From contig NZ_JAANPV010000003.1 of NCBI RefSeq assembly GCF_011290505.1, positions 310,001 to 374,000 on the forward strand: DNA of 64,000 nt, written 5' to 3'. Within the stretch, counting starts at the first letter, position 1, and the number at the start of each line of letters is the position of its first letter. A model generated the notes under the pieces. It had not been told where the DNA came from. It searched no databases and saw only the letters and a program-made list of their open reading frames with translations. Both the position numbers and the translations under genes were made by a program. Source of the stretch: Paenalcaligenes suwonensis. GTDB lineage: Bacteria > Pseudomonadota > Gammaproteobacteria > Burkholderiales > Burkholderiaceae_B. Of the stretch, positions 26,275 through 37,313 are shown in pieces.

Positions 26275-27224
26275 GCTTCTTTCTCCAAAACTTTCATGAT
26301 CGCCAAACACTCAGGTGGCAATGGCGCCTCGAGTTTGAGCAACTCTCCAGACACGGGATGCGCCATCTCCACACGCCCCGCATGCAGAAACATGCGCTTA
26401 AAGCCCAATCTAGAAAAGTGCTCACGCACTTCATCGCGTCCATACTTATCGTCACCCACCAACGGGAAGCCCTCGTTAGCCAAGTGCACACGAATCTGAT
26501 GCGTACGCCCGGTACGCAAATCAGCCTCAACCAAACTATAGCGCCCAAAGCGTTTCAACAAATTGACAATGGTGTGCGACGGCTTACCTTCTGGGTCTAC
26601 ACGCACACGCCGCTCACCCGACGCCGTCATCCAACGCAATAGCGGTTCACGCAAGTGTTGCCTATCGTTCACCCAATCACCCGTCACTAAGGCTTGGTAA
26701 TATTTTCTTACCACGCCTTCGCGGAACATGTCGTGCAAACGCACCAGCGCTTTACGGTTCTTAGCAATCACTAACAAACCAGAGGTATCGCGGTCCAGCC
26801 TGTGCGCCAGTTCTAGCATGCGCTCTTCTGGCCTAGCAGAACGCAACTGCTCAATCACCCCAAACGACACACCACTGCCGCCATGCACCGCCACACCCTC
26901 GGGCTTGTCGATGACCAAAATATCGCGATCTTCATACACGATAGGAAACACAGCCGGTGGCACAGCACGGGGCGCATCGGGTTGTGGCAAACGCATAGGC
27001 GGCACGCGCAACACATCGCCTGCTTCTAACCTGTACTCACTACTGACTCGCCCTTTATTCACACGCACCTGGCCGCTGCGTATGGCGCGATAAATATGGC
27101 TTTTAGGAACACCCTTGCAAAGGCGCAGCAAATAATTATCAACGCGCTGCCCTGCTTCCTCCGCCTCTATTTCCACGAAACGTACCGCTACAACACCTTT
27201 TTCACTATCTAATGGTTTGCTCAT
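26271..27224 (-). CDS. rluC: Ribosomal large subunit pseudouridine synthase RluC
   Basis: 317-residue pseudouridine synthase acting on 23S rRNA (positions 955, 2504 and 2580 in E. coli). An S4-like domain (QRVDNYLLRLCKGVPKSHIY) precedes the RluA-type catalytic domain with the aspartate in LAHRLDRDTSGLLVIAK and the RTGRTHQIRVHLAN signature. The ATG at 27224 is preferred; an in-frame ATG at 27239 overlaps a TTATAT-like promoter element. It is divergent from rne and coupled to the HAD gene, a common pairing in Betaproteobacteria. Confidence 0.92.
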   Translation of the reverse strand: MSKPLDSEKGVVAVRFVEIEAEEAGQRVDNYLLRLCKGVPKSHIYRAIRSGQVRVNKGRVSSEYRLEAGDVLRVPPMRLPQPDAPRAVPPAVFPIVYEDRDILVIDKPEGVAVHGGSGVSFGVIEQLRSARPEERMLELAHRLDRDTSGLLVIAKNRKALVRLHDMFREGVVRKYYQALVTGDWVNDRQHLREPLLRWMTASGERRVRVDPEGKPSHTIVNLLKRFGRYSLVEADLRTGRTHQIRVHLANEGFPLVGDDKYGRDEVREHFSRLGFKRMFLHAGRVEMAHPVSGELLKLEAPLPPECLAIMKVLEKEA

Positions 27225-27239
27225 GCACAAAAGAGGCAT

Positions 27240-27726
27240 ATAATCGCCTCAGCCTATGAAAACTGTGACACCGTCATACGTAGAGATGCAAAGGGTGCGT
27301 CTCCGTTGACGACAAAGGTCTAATTGTACTGCCTTAGTGCCAGTTTTCGGGGTCATTTAGTCGCCGGGGCAAGCTCACTGTTCCAGCAAGCAGAGAACTG
27401 CATGGTCAACATGACTGCTTGAGTCCCGCGTGCGGCACTGAATTATCTGCGAAAAGTCGTCGCTCTTTAGAATTTAGCACCAGACACGAGCAAAACCCGG
27501 GTCTGGCCATTGTTCCAGCAAACATTTTTAGTCAACCACACACGTGATCCTGACCATCCTGCTGCCTGAACCTCGCTCATACATGGGCTCATCGCCCCCA
27601 CGACAGATTATGGTGGGCACGGCCTGATTTATTTGGCCCCAGCCCCCAAGCAGTGACAGTGTTACACACTGAGTGACCCGCGGTCGTGCGTTAGCAATAA
27701 CGCGCCATGACTACGGAGAATTACTC
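27240..27726 (+). promoter_or_regulatory. rluC-rne intergenic region and RNase E leader
   Basis: This 487-bp stretch holds no credible gene. It separates divergent rluC and rne and presumably encodes the long rne 5' leader, which in other bacteria is used for RNase E autoregulation. Visible features are a hairpin CCAGAC/GTCTGG (27480-27506) and a direct repeat TGTTCCAGCAA at 27379-27389 and 27511-27521. No confident -35/-10 pair was found. Confidence 0.4.
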
Positions 27727-30700
27727 ATGAAACGCATGTTGTTCAATGCAACGCATCAAGAAGAATTACGCGTTGCCATTGTCGACGGTCAGAAACTGAT
27801 CGACCTCGATATAGAAGCCGCCGGCCGCGAACAGCGTAAAGGCAATATCTACAAAGGGGTTATCACCCGCATTGAACCCGGTCTGGAAGCTTGTTTTGTA
27901 AGCTACGGGGAAGAGCGACACGGTTTTCTGCCCTTCAAAGAAGTTGCCCGCACCTATTTCAAAGAAGGCGTAGACGTTCGTACAGCCCGTATACAAGACG
28001 CGCTACACGAAGGCCAAGAACTGATCATCCAAGTTGAAAAAGAAGAACGTGGTAACAAGGGCGCTGCTCTAACCACCTTCATTTCACTGGCTGGTCGTTA
28101 CTTGGTGTTGATGCCTAACAACCCTCGTGGCGGCGGTGTTTCCCGTCGCGTCGAAGGCGAAGATCGTCAAGAACTACGCGAGGCCATCGACCAACTTTCC
28201 ATTCCTGGCGGCATGAGCATCATTGCTCGCACTGCCGGTATTGGTCGTAGCGTAGAAGAACTGCAGTGGGACTTAAACTACCTGCTGCAACTCTGGACAG
28301 CCATCGATACAGCTGCACGCGATAACCGTGCCCCCATCCTGATCTACTTGGAATCCAGTTTAGTCATTCGCGCTATCCGCGATTACTTCTCCCAAGACAT
28401 AGGCGAAATCCTTATCGACACGGACGATATCCATGAGCAAGCCACCGCCTTTATGAGCGTGGTGATGCCAGATAACGTGCAGCGTGTAAAACGCTACCGT
28501 GACGACATTCCGCTGTTCTCTCGTTTCCAAATCGAAAACCAAATCGAAACCGCGTACTCTCGCACCGTGCAGTTGCCTTCTGGCGGCGCAGTCGTGATTG
28601 ATCACACTGAAGCACTGGTCGCTATTGACGTGAACTCGGCACGCTCTACACGCGGTGCAGACATTGAAGAAACCGCGCTACGCACCAACTTGGAAGCCGC
28701 TGACGAGGTAGCCAGACAGTTACGCTTACGTGACTTAGGCGGCCTGATCGTCATCGACTTCATCGATATGGAAGACAGCAAAAACCAGCGCGCTGTAGAG
28801 CAACGCCTGCGTGATGCTCTGCACCTAGACCGTGCTCGTGTACAGATGGGCAAGATCTCGCGCTTTGGCTTGATGGAGCTTTCCCGTCAGCGCCTACGCC
28901 CGGCCCTGAACGAAGGCTCCCACATCACGTGCCCACGCTGTACAGGTACTGGCGTGATTCGCGATGCCGAATCCAGCGCTCTACATGTACTGCGCCTGCT
29001 GCAAGAAGAGGCCATGAAAGAAGGTACGGCAGCCATCAACGCACAAGTACCAGTTGAAGTAGCCACCTACTTGCTAAACGAAAAACGTGCAGACGTTTCC
29101 AAAATCGAATCTCGCTTGAATATCAAGCTCACCCTGATTCCTAACAAAAATCTGGAAACGCCACACCACATCATTGAACGCCTGCGTCATGACGATGCTC
29201 GTCTAGACGATGTTGTGTCCAGCTATCAGCAAGTACAGCAAGCAGAACAAACTGCCGCGCAACCAGCTACACGCGCACAAGAAACCAAGAGCCGCCCTGA
29301 GGCACTGGTAAAAGGCATTACCCCTGCTCAGCCAGCACCCACCCCTGCTCCAGCCAACAAAACAGCGCCTAGCTTCTGGAAACGCTTAGCGACATGGCTG
29401 TTTGGTGAGAAAGCTCCTGAGCCTGAAACCAACGCAAACAAGAACGCCAAGAAAACCGGACGTCGTAATGCCAACGCATCGACCAAAGGTGGCGAGCGCA
29501 ATCCCGACCAACAACGTCAGCGCCAACGTCAGCGTCGCTCATCTCGTCCAAATAGTGACGAGCGTGCAGACAAAACCGTTAGCACAACGGCCAATACCCC
29601 ACAAGGTCGCCGCAACGCTCAAAAAGACGAGAAGAACGACGAACAAGTGGCAAGTCAAGTTGTAGCGGGCAATGCACAAGCTGCTGATCAAGCTTCGGGT
29701 GAAGCCACAACGGGTTCACGCCGCAGACGTGGTAGCCGCGGCCGCCGACGTGACAACAACACCGACGTCAACAAAACGAACGAGCAAGATACAGAGTTGC
29801 AAGAAGACAGCACCGTTGAAACCGTGCCTGCCGCTAGCACTCCTGTAGCAACTCATGACGCGAACCCAGACAACGCAGCCGTTGAAACGTTGGACAATGA
29901 AGAAGTAGCCGAAGGCGATGGTAGCGATACCGAACGTCGCCGTAGCCGTCGTCGTCGCAGTCGTCGCAGCCGTCGTGGCACCGAGCAAAACGCAACCAGC
30001 ACAGAGGTTGTAGAAAGCGAAGAAAGCCCAGCAGCAGAAAGCGAAACCGTGGTCACCTACGTACCACACCAGACGCCAGGTTTCGATGCTAACGCGTTAA
30101 ACGAAGCTCCTGTTGAGGCGGCGGTGGAAAGCCCTGTCGCTGAGGTTGCCCCCCAAGCACCACAGCAGCAAGCAGAACCACAACCAACTGAAGACAGTAC
30201 GCCAGTTGCTGAAGAGCAAACAGCAGCAGAGGCCACACCAACCGAAGCGCCTGCCTTGATCGTAGCTCAACCCTCTGGCTTGACCATGATTGAAACCCGC
30301 GCAGAAACGTTGACGGATGCTGCCACCACGGAAACCGAAGCAGCTCCTGTTGCTAAGCGTGCTCCTCGTGCTCGTAAAGCAACTGCCGTGGTTATAGAGC
30401 CTTTGATGCAAGTCGAAACTCAAGCTGACGCTCCAGCAGAGGCTACTGCCTCCACAGCAGACACCGCTACCGTTGAGGCCATTGCCGACGCACCTGTAGC
30501 AGTTGCCGAAGTAGCCGAAGCTACTACAGCAGCAGTGGAAGCCCCTGCCGTTGCCGAGACACAGGCTGAAGCCAGCATTGAAACAGCGGAAACGGTTATT
30601 GCCGAATCCACCCAGGTTACCGATGCCGTCGTCGTTGAAAGCACAGAAGCAGATCACGAAGCCGCTACGGTAACGATTGCCGCAGAAGAGCAACAGCTCA

Positions 30701-30906
30701 CAACAGTAGAAGTGACTGCCGTAGCTCCTCAAACCGCCAATCTGGATGCACAGCTAGAACAAGCTGGCCTGCAAATGGTAGAAACCTCTGTGACTACCAG
30801 CTTTAGCTATCAAGCAGCCCCCGTTAAGTTGGGCCGCCCACGCAAAGCATCTGCACAAGCAGCTACAGCAGAACCACTGGAACAGGTAGAAACTAGCCAG
30901 TCCTAA
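27727..30906 (+). CDS. rne: Ribonuclease E
   Basis: 1059-residue endoribonuclease and scaffold for RNA decay. The N-terminus [20 protein letters not shown] leads into an S1 domain, then the RNase E/G core with catalytic aspartates in [13 protein letters not shown] and VIDFIDMED. The zinc link CPRC lies at residues 402-405, close to E. coli positions 404-407. After about residue 510 the protein is low-complexity: arginine-rich clusters ([28 protein letters not shown]) typical of RNA-binding sites, then a long Glu/Ala/Thr/Val region and an end segment with [10 protein letters not shown]. The start at 27727 has GGAG upstream; an upstream in-frame start at 27673 adds 18 non-conserved residues. 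Confidence 0.95.
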   Translation: MKRMLFNATHQEELRVAIVDGQKLIDLDIEAAGREQRKGNIYKGVITRIEPGLEACFVSYGEERHGFLPFKEVARTYFKEGVDVRTARIQDALHEGQELIIQVEKEERGNKGAALTTFISLAGRYLVLMPNNPRGGGVSRRVEGEDRQELREAIDQLSIPGGMSIIARTAGIGRSVEELQWDLNYLLQLWTAIDTAARDNRAPILIYLESSLVIRAIRDYFSQDIGEILIDTDDIHEQATAFMSVVMPDNVQRVKRYRDDIPLFSRFQIENQIETAYSRTVQLPSGGAVVIDHTEALVAIDVNSARSTRGADIEETALRTNLEAADEVARQLRLRDLGGLIVIDFIDMEDSKNQRAVEQRLRDALHLDRARVQMGKISRFGLMELSRQRLRPALNEGSHITCPRCTGTGVIRDAESSALHVLRLLQEEAMKEGTAAINAQVPVEVATYLLNEKRADVSKIESRLNIKLTLIPNKNLETPHHIIERLRHDDARLDDVVSSYQQVQQAEQTAAQPATRAQETKSRPEALVKGITPAQPAPTPAPANKTAPSFWKRLATWLFGEKAPEPETNANKNAKKTGRRNANASTKGGERNPDQQRQRQRQRRSSRPNSDERADKTVSTTANTPQGRRNAQKDEKNDEQVASQVVAGNAQAADQASGEATTGSRRRRGSRGRRRDNNTDVNKTNEQDTELQEDSTVETVPAASTPVATHDANPDNAAVETLDNEEVAEGDGSDTERRRSRRRRSRRSRRGTEQNATSTEVVESEESPAAESETVVTYVPHQTPGFDANALNEAPVEAAVESPVAEVAPQAPQQQAEPQPTEDSTPVAEEQTAAEATPTEAPALIVAQPSGLTMIETRAETLTDAATTETEAAPVAKRAPRARKATAVVIEPLMQVETQADAPAEATASTADTATVEAIADAPVAVAEVAEATTAAVEAPAVAETQAEASIETAETVIAESTQVTDAVVVESTEADHEAATVTIAAEEQQLTTVEVTAVAPQTANLDAQLEQAGLQMVETSVTTSFSYQAAPVKLGRPRKASAQAATAEPLEQVETSQS

Positions 30907-30926
30907 GCTGTTGCGGTTCACCGCAC

Positions 30927-30963
30927 AAAAAGCCCTCTTCGCTTCATGCCAAGAGGGCTTTTT
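30927..30963 (+). terminator. Rho-independent terminator after rne
   Basis: A 13-bp perfect inverted repeat AAAAAGCCCTCTT / AAGAGGGCTTTTT (30927-30939, 30951-30963) with an 11-base loop lies 20 bases after the rne stop. Confidence 0.9.
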
Positions 30964-31011
30964 CATACCTACTACTAAGACACCAAGATACTAAGAAGCT
31001 TCCGCCCATAG

Positions 31012-31067
31012 AAAAAGGGTTGGGTCTGTAAGCATCATATTCATGACCGCTTACTCCCCCAACCCTT
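31012..31067 (-). terminator. Two-tier hairpin terminator after accD
   Basis: The outer stem AAGGGTTGGG/CCCAACCCTT (31015-31024, 31058-31067) encloses an inner stem GTAAGC/GCTTAC (31027-31032, 31049-31054). Five A residues at 31012-31016 give a U tail for minus-strand transcripts from accD. Confidence 0.7.
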
Positions 31068-31122
31068 CTTTAGAACAGCAGAGCATCACTACCCTACTGC
31101 CCGCGCCTATGTGTAGTACTAC

Positions 31123-31998
31123 TTAGGCTTTGTGTACCGCTTCGGCGGGCTGACGAGTCAGCAACGCAATTAAGCTAGCGATTTCGTTCTGCATTTCACG
31201 GCGATCAACAACCATATCGATAGCGCCTTTTTGCATCAAGAACTCTGCACGCTGGAAGCCTTCAGGCAGTTTCTCGCGCACAGTTTGCTCAATCACTCGC
31301 GGACCCGCAAAGCCGATCAACGCATTAGGCTCAGCCATCACCACATCACCCATAAAGGCGAAGCTTGCCGACACACCACCCATAGTAGGGTCGGTCAGCA
31401 CACTGATGAACGGCAAACCTGCCTCAGACAATTTGCACAGCATGGCATTCGTTTTAGCCATCTGCATCAACGAGAACAAACTTTCTTGCATACGCGCACC
31501 ACCAGAGGCTGTCACGCACACAAACGCTGATCTGGACTCAATGGCGGCTTGTACACCGCGCACAAAACGCTCGCCCACCACAGACCCCATAGAACCCGCC
31601 ATGAAGTCGAAGTTAAAGACAGCCACTACCGCAGGCACAGCCAAAATCGTACCTTGCATGACTACCATGGCTTCGCTTTCACCCGTATCGCGCGTGGCTT
31701 GAGTAATACGATCTGGGTATTTTTTGGAATCTCGGAATTTCAACGGATCCATTGGACGCGTATTTGCACCAATTTCTACTCTACCGTCCGCATCCAACAG
31801 CACATCGATACGGTCACGCGCATTAATACGCATATGGTGTGAGCACTTAGGACATACATGCGATGTCGCTTGTAAGTCTTCTTTGTACAGCACCACCTCA
31901 CACGATGGGCATTTTACCCATAGCCCTTCGGGAACCCGACGACTGCTTTCGTTGTTACGATTAATGCGTGGAGGCAGAATTTTCTGGAGCCAACTCAT
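31123..31998 (-). CDS. accD: Acetyl-CoA carboxylase carboxyltransferase subunit beta
   Basis: 291-residue beta subunit that, with AccA, transfers CO2 from biotin to acetyl-CoA to make malonyl-CoA. The N-terminal zinc ribbon is complete: [14 protein letters not shown] and [12 protein letters not shown]. The crotonase-like core contains [20 protein letters not shown] and [18 protein letters not shown]. It follows trpA after 112 bp, the conserved trpB-trpA-accD order of Burkholderiales. Confidence 0.95.
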   Translation of the reverse strand: MSWLQKILPPRINRNNESSRRVPEGLWVKCPSCEVVLYKEDLQATSHVCPKCSHHMRINARDRIDVLLDADGRVEIGANTRPMDPLKFRDSKKYPDRITQATRDTGESEAMVVMQGTILAVPAVVAVFNFDFMAGSMGSVVGERFVRGVQAAIESRSAFVCVTASGGARMQESLFSLMQMAKTNAMLCKLSEAGLPFISVLTDPTMGGVSASFAFMGDVVMAEPNALIGFAGPRVIEQTVREKLPEGFQRAEFLMQKGAIDMVVDRREMQNEIASLIALLTRQPAEAVHKA

Positions 31999-32110
31999 GG
32001 TGTGATCCTGATAGTAGACGACGCCGCTTACGCCGCCAGCAAATATTTAACAACATGCACGAATGCAAAAACACAAGTGCATGATTCTATACGCAGAAGC
32101 CCTTGTAACG

Positions 32111-32926
32111 CTAGTTCAAAGCTTGACGAACTTGAGCCAACCACTGTGCAGCGGCTTGAATCGCCTGTTCATCACTGCTGTTTTGTGCGTATGCTGCTTC
32201 CATGGTTTCAATCAGTTTGCTACCGATTACCACCGCATCAGCACACTCACCCACACGTTTAGCGCTCTCAGCATCGCGTATGCCAAAACCTACGCCTACG
32301 GGAATATGCACATGCTTGCGAATGACATCTAACTGGCGCTCTACCGCATCGGTATCCAAACTACCCGAGCCAGTCACGCCTTTCAATGACACATAATACA
32401 CATAACCTCTGGCTACCTTAGCGGTACTTTGCATACGCGCTTCGGTAGAGGTAGGCGCTAACAAGAAAATAGGGTCCACACCAGCACTACTGAGCATAGC
32501 CGAAAACTCTTGGCACTCTTCGGGTGGGTAATCTACGGTTAGCACACCATCAACACCCGCCTCACCTGCCGCTTTAGCAAATACTGCTTGCCCCATGGCC
32601 TCGATAGGATTGGCATACCCCATTAACACTATAGGTGTTGTGTCATCTTTTTGACGGAACTCATGCACCATATCCAACACCATGCTTAGGCTTACACCTC
32701 GAGCAACAGCGCGTTCTGCGGCACGTTGAATCACGGGACCATCTGCCATAGGGTCAGAAAAAGGCACTCCCATCTCGATCACATCAGCACCCGCTTTAAC
32801 CAACTCGTGCATTAACGGCACTGTCGCGGTTAAAGAGGGATCACCCGAGGTGATGTAAGGAATCAGCGCAGCGCGCTTACCCAAATTTGAAAAGCAATTG
32901 GCCAGGCGTATATTTGTTGTAGACAT
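32111..32926 (-). CDS. trpA: Tryptophan synthase alpha subunit
   Basis: 271-residue TIM-barrel subunit that cleaves indole-3-glycerol phosphate to indole, passed to TrpB. Catalytic Glu and Asp lie in [18 protein letters not shown] and [14 protein letters not shown]; the phosphate loop is [14 protein letters not shown]. It begins 17 bases after trpB and shares its transcript. Confidence 0.95.
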   Translation of the reverse strand: MSTTNIRLANCFSNLGKRAALIPYITSGDPSLTATVPLMHELVKAGADVIEMGVPFSDPMADGPVIQRAAERAVARGVSLSMVLDMVHEFRQKDDTTPIVLMGYANPIEAMGQAVFAKAAGEAGVDGVLTVDYPPEECQEFSAMLSSAGVDPIFLLAPTSTEARMQSTAKVARGYVYYVSLKGVTGSGSLDTDAVERQLDVIRKHVHIPVGVGFGIRDAESAKRVGECADAVVIGSKLIETMEAAYAQNSSDEQAIQAAAQWLAQVRQALN

Positions 32927-32943
32927 AATGAATCGCTAACCTT

Positions 32944-34143
32944 TTACAAGCTAATACCGCTGAACTCAGCAACGGTATGCATATCTTTATCGCCACGGCC
33001 AGACAAGTTGACCAGAATAATTTTATCTGCGGATAATGTTGGCGCCATACGTGCGGCACATGCCAAAGCATGAGAAGACTCTAACGCCGGCATAATGCCT
33101 TCAACACGGCAGCAATGATGGAATGCTTGTAATGCCTCGTCATCATTGACTACTTCATAACGCGCACGGCCACTGTCTTTTAACCATGCATGCTCTGGCC
33201 CAACACCGGGGTAATCCAAACCTGCCGAAATAGAGTGGGTAGCTTGAATCTGACCAGCCGCATCTTGCAGCACGTAGGTTCGGTTGCCGTGCAACACCCC
33301 TACCACACCGGCGTTCAAAGATGCCGCATGCTCTGGCGTATCAATACCATGGCCACCCGCCTCCACCCCCACCAACTCTACATCGGCGTGGTTAATGTAA
33401 GGATAGAAAATCCCCATCGCGTTGGAACCGCCGCCTACGGCTGCGACCACGTAATCGGGCTGTCTACCGGCATCCACAGGCATTTGTTCGATGCACTCTT
33501 CGCCAATCACACATTGGAAGTCACGCACCATCATGGGGTAAGGGTGTGGACCTGCTACCGTACCAATAATGTAGAAGGTGTTTTCAACGTTTGTAACCCA
33601 ATCGCGCATGGCTTCGTTTAACGCATCTTTCAGCGTACGAGAACCCGACTCTACCGGCACTACCGTCGCACCTAACAATTTCATGCGGTAGACGTTCGCC
33701 GCTTGCCTGCGCACATCTTCGCTACCCATGTACACCACGCATTCCAAACCATAGCGTGCTGCAACGGTTGCGGTCGCCACACCATGTTGACCCGCACCGG
33801 TTTCTGCAATGATGCGAGTTTTACCCATCCGTTTGGCCAACAGAATCTGACCAATACAGTTGTTTACCTTGTGTGCACCTGTGTGGTTTAAGTCTTCACG
33901 TTTCAGCCAAATCTGCGCGCCACCTAATTGCTCAGACCATCGACGGGCGTGATAAACAGGTGAAGGACGACCCACAAAATGCTTAAGCTCGTAAGCAAAC
34001 TCCCGTTGAAATTCGGGATCATTTTTGTAGCGGTCGTAGGCTTCGCGCAATTCATCTAGCGCATGCACCAACGTTTCAGAGACGAAAGAACCACCAAACT
34101 TGCCAAAATGGCCGGTGCTGTCAGGTAAGGTATACGATTTCAA
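32944..34143 (-). CDS. trpB: Tryptophan synthase beta subunit
   Basis: 399-residue PLP enzyme that condenses indole with serine. The PLP lysine is in [17 protein letters not shown] and the phosphate-binding loop is [16 protein letters not shown]. The frame is open to a TTG at 34203, but comparison with the family N-terminus ([17 protein letters not shown]) indicates initiation at the TTG at 34143, giving a length near E. coli TrpB (397). Either way a non-ATG start is needed. It lies 86 bp downstream of relA on the same strand. Confidence 0.93.
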   Translation of the reverse strand: MKSYTLPDSTGHFGKFGGSFVSETLVHALDELREAYDRYKNDPEFQREFAYELKHFVGRPSPVYHARRWSEQLGGAQIWLKREDLNHTGAHKVNNCIGQILLAKRMGKTRIIAETGAGQHGVATATVAARYGLECVVYMGSEDVRRQAANVYRMKLLGATVVPVESGSRTLKDALNEAMRDWVTNVENTFYIIGTVAGPHPYPMMVRDFQCVIGEECIEQMPVDAGRQPDYVVAAVGGGSNAMGIFYPYINHADVELVGVEAGGHGIDTPEHAASLNAGVVGVLHGNRTYVLQDAAGQIQATHSISAGLDYPGVGPEHAWLKDSGRARYEVVNDDEALQAFHHCCRVEGIMPALESSHALACAARMAPTLSADKIILVNLSGRGDKDMHTVAEFSGISL

Positions 34144-34229
34144 GGGTTTACTCGCTTTTATCAGAACCACAGCAATACGTGCCGCGTATGGACACGTAGC
34201 CAAACAATTATTCTACCAGTACAGCCACA

Positions 34230-36512
34230 CTATTGCCGCACCGCTTCTACGCCAGCGATCTCATTTAAGGCGGTCAGAGCACGTTGTATCTGCTCACCAC
34301 TATTTACCTCTACAGTAAATACCATCTGGCTTAACGATCGGCGACTTTGTGTGTTGACACCCACTACGTTCAAACGCAAACGAGCAAACACCTCGGATAC
34401 GTCACGCAGTAGATTAGGATTTTCTTGGGCTTGTATAGAGATATCCACAGGGTACAGAGCCTCGCCTGTAGCCCCCCAGGCAACATCAATCACCCGTTCT
34501 GGTTGGGTGCTGGATAACCCCACAAATGAATGGCAGTCACGACGGTGTATAGACACCCCACGACCACGCGTCACAAACCCAACAATATCATCAGGCGGCG
34601 CTGGTCTACAGCAGCGCGCCAATTGCGTTAATAGAGAATCTACCCCTACCACTAACACACCACTCTTACCGGTACGCGTTACGCTAGCGGTGGCACTGTT
34701 AAATACGCGTGAGGGGCTATCTTCAGTCGTCGCGTCTGAAGGCTGTTTAAAGGCATGCTCTATATGCCGCAGGCTGAACTCGTCTTTGGCTACCGCCACA
34801 TACAAGTCATCCGCCTGGGCAAAACCCAAACGTTGGGCCAGCGACTCTAGGTTAGTGGCCGTTTTCCCCAAACGCTGTAGCTCTTTTTCGACCATAGTCT
34901 GGCCTTGGCTCATGCGCTGTTGAAGCTCAATCGCATTAAACCAAGCCCGCACTTTAGCTCTAGAGCGTGGGCTAGCCAAAAAGCCTAACTGTGTATTGAG
35001 CCAATCACGTGAAGGTCCACCTGACTTGGCAGCAATAATCTCTACCGTCTGCCCTGTTTGCAACCGCGTCAGCAATGGCACCATGACGCCATCTACTTTT
35101 GCACCACGACAGCGGTGCCCTAAGTCAGTATGCAGATGGTAGGCAAAATCCACTGGTGTCGCCCCCACCGGTAGTTCAATCACTCGTGCTTGGGGGGTTA
35201 GTACATAAACATGTTCAGCTTGTAAGCTTTCTGCCGCAGGCGCTGACTCGGCCGCCGCAACATTACCATCAGCAGTAGGTGTGCTTTTATCCCACGCTAA
35301 CAACTGACGCATCCATGCTACTTTTTGTTCATCCGCTGTCGCCGCAACGGTACCGCCAGCAGCACCCGCCTCTTTGTAGCGCCAGTGTGCGGCCATCCCG
35401 TACTCGGCAAATTCGTGCATCTCTTGTGTACGAATTTGTATTTCAAAACAACGCTCTTCTTCGTCCGCCACCACTGTGTGTAACGACCTATAGCCATTAG
35501 GCTTAGGACGTGAGATATAGTCATCAAACTCCGCTGGTACAGGAGCCCACATGGCATGTATCAGAGCCAAGGCGGCATAACAACTGCGCTCGTCATCCAC
35601 AATGACACGCAGTGCTCGCAAATCAAACAGCTGGTCAAAATCAAGATGCTTGTTGCGCATCTTGTTCCAAATACTGTAGATATGCTTAGGTCTGCCATAG
35701 ACCTCGGCATCAATACCTTCTGCTTTAAGCGCGTCCGACAACTGCTGCACTACATTGGTAATGAAAGCCTCACGCTCGGTGCGTTTTTCTTCTAGCTGTT
35801 TAGCAATTTTTTTATACACATCTGGCTTTAGAAAACGGAAGGCAAAGTCTTCCATTTCCCATTTCACCTGCCAAATCCCCAGCCTGTTTGCCAAGGGCGT
35901 GTAAAGCTCCATTGTTTCTTTAGCAAACGCTTCGGGACACGGGGTTTTGCTAATCGCATACCAACTTAGTGATTGCAGCCTAGAGGCTAAGCGCAACAAC
36001 ACAATACGCAAGTCTACGGCCATGGCCAGCAACATGCGTCGTTTCATTTCTTTTTGATCGCTGCCTGGAGCCCCCACATCGCCGGTATGCGCTGTTAACG
36101 CCCCTAATCTATAGAGCGACCGCGTACCTTGCACCAGTTTTGCCACTTCAGGCCCAAACTCACGTGCCAAGGTCTCGGGACGAGTATTGTGTAGGTTGTC
36201 TTCTAGCTCGGGCATCACGGCCAGCAATGCGCTCGCACGCGTAACCGCATCAGAGCCCAAGCCCACCAACACTGACACCATCATGGCAGCATGGCTGTCT
36301 AAAGGCTCACCTGTGCTTGCCAATCGTCCTGGCAGTACTTTGGCTACTTTGTCTCTCGCAGCGGTAAGCAGCTTCTTCCCTGCCGCATCCAAATCAGCGG
36401 TGCAGGATTCTAGCCATGCATCGTTGGATAACAGATCATCAGTATCAGCAGAGGGAAGTAACGGGGAGTGCATAAAGTAAGACCAAATTTCAGAAGCACG
36501 CTCAAGACCCAT
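34230..36512 (-). CDS. relA: (p)ppGpp synthetase I (RelA)
   Basis: 760-residue stringent-response enzyme that makes (p)ppGpp on stalled ribosomes. The N-terminal hydrolase domain lacks the HD metal motif (the region reads SALLAVMPELEDNLHNT), marking it as synthetase-only RelA and not SpoT. The synthetase domain has VYGRPKHIYSIWNKMRNKH, RPKPNGYRSLHTVVADEEER and MHEFAEYGMAAHWRYKE. A TGS domain (VYVLTPQARVIELPVGATPV), the central zinc-finger region (QLARCCRPAPPDDIVGFVTR) and a C-terminal ACT domain follow. The first ATG is used; no clear ribosome-binding site is visible. It is divergent from the flavodoxin-like gene by 35 bp. Confidence 0.94.
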   Translation of the reverse strand: MGLERASEIWSYFMHSPLLPSADTDDLLSNDAWLESCTADLDAAGKKLLTAARDKVAKVLPGRLASTGEPLDSHAAMMVSVLVGLGSDAVTRASALLAVMPELEDNLHNTRPETLAREFGPEVAKLVQGTRSLYRLGALTAHTGDVGAPGSDQKEMKRRMLLAMAVDLRIVLLRLASRLQSLSWYAISKTPCPEAFAKETMELYTPLANRLGIWQVKWEMEDFAFRFLKPDVYKKIAKQLEEKRTEREAFITNVVQQLSDALKAEGIDAEVYGRPKHIYSIWNKMRNKHLDFDQLFDLRALRVIVDDERSCYAALALIHAMWAPVPAEFDDYISRPKPNGYRSLHTVVADEEERCFEIQIRTQEMHEFAEYGMAAHWRYKEAGAAGGTVAATADEQKVAWMRQLLAWDKSTPTADGNVAAAESAPAAESLQAEHVYVLTPQARVIELPVGATPVDFAYHLHTDLGHRCRGAKVDGVMVPLLTRLQTGQTVEIIAAKSGGPSRDWLNTQLGFLASPRSRAKVRAWFNAIELQQRMSQGQTMVEKELQRLGKTATNLESLAQRLGFAQADDLYVAVAKDEFSLRHIEHAFKQPSDATTEDSPSRVFNSATASVTRTGKSGVLVVGVDSLLTQLARCCRPAPPDDIVGFVTRGRGVSIHRRDCHSFVGLSSTQPERVIDVAWGATGEALYPVDISIQAQENPNLLRDVSEVFARLRLNVVGVNTQSRRSLSQMVFTVEVNSGEQIQRALTALNEIAGVEAVRQ

Positions 36513-36547
36513 ATACTAGCGTGTATACCGGTTCACGGCGAGTCCCC

Positions 36548-37072
36548 ATGACGTTATATAGCCCTAAAAAAAAGACATTACTGCTGGTCTGGCATTCACG
36601 CACCGGCGCGAGCCAACGCGCCATGCTGGCCGCTTACGAGGCTGCGCAACGTGCCATACAGGCATTAGACAGCACAGACAGCGTTCAAGTACGCCACATA
36701 CCCGCAGCAGAGGCGTCGGCTGACGACTTCTTAGCTGCCGATGCTTTGCTATTTTTCGCTCCCGAAAACCTTGCCAGTCTAAGCGGTGTCATGAAAGAGT
36801 GCTTTGATAGGCTGTACTACCCTTTACTGAATCAGCTCAATGGTCGCCCATATAGCGCTGTGATTAGCGCAGGCACAGATGGACAAGGCGCGCTACGCCA
36901 ACTACAACGCATTTGCACTGGATGGCGACTAGAACTCGTTTGTGACCCGGTGATTCTGCTTATGGATGCCAGCAGCCCCGAAGCCATTTTGGCACCCAAA
37001 CAATTAACGATTGCGCAACTCGCGTCTTCTGAGCGTTGCGGAGAGAACCTAGCAGCCTTACTGTGCTTATAA
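36548..37072 (+). CDS. Flavodoxin-fold NAD(P)H-dependent oxidoreductase-like protein
   Basis: 174-residue protein with a flavodoxin-type fold. The FMN phosphate loop is LLLVWHSRTGASQRAMLAAY, followed by ADALLFFAPENLASLSGVMK and PYSAVISAGTDGQGALRQL, positions where flavodoxins contact the isoalloxazine ring. The physiological partner is unknown; fdxA lies downstream but about 240 bp away. The ATG at 36548 is preferred over a GTG at 36521. Confidence 0.75.
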   Translation: MTLYSPKKKTLLLVWHSRTGASQRAMLAAYEAAQRAIQALDSTDSVQVRHIPAAEASADDFLAADALLFFAPENLASLSGVMKECFDRLYYPLLNQLNGRPYSAVISAGTDGQGALRQLQRICTGWRLELVCDPVILLMDASSPEAILAPKQLTIAQLASSERCGENLAALLCL

Positions 37073-37313
37073 TGTCGGCTGCTCTAAAACTTCTGACACA
37101 GAGCAAAGACGTGCTTGAACATATACAGTAGGCTTGCAAGTAATTTCTAGCTATGTGCTTACTACCCATAATCTAGGTATGTTCTGCGGGGTTTTGCAGG
37201 CTTATTGCAAAATTTTCGTTAAAATCGATTTATTAATCTTAAGACACCACACAATAAGGCGCTTTTATCGCCCGGTGTCCAGTTTTGCTTTCTCTAGCCG
37301 GAGTCTCACTACA

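Noticed and set aside
32054-32083. CATGCAC/GTGCATG hairpin between trpA and accD as a terminator
   Set aside because: Seven-base stem with a 16-base loop and no U tract; more likely incidental.
37073-37313. Gene or riboswitch upstream of fdxA
   Set aside because: No open frame with family features and no conserved riboswitch pattern recognised; probably only the fdxA promoter region.
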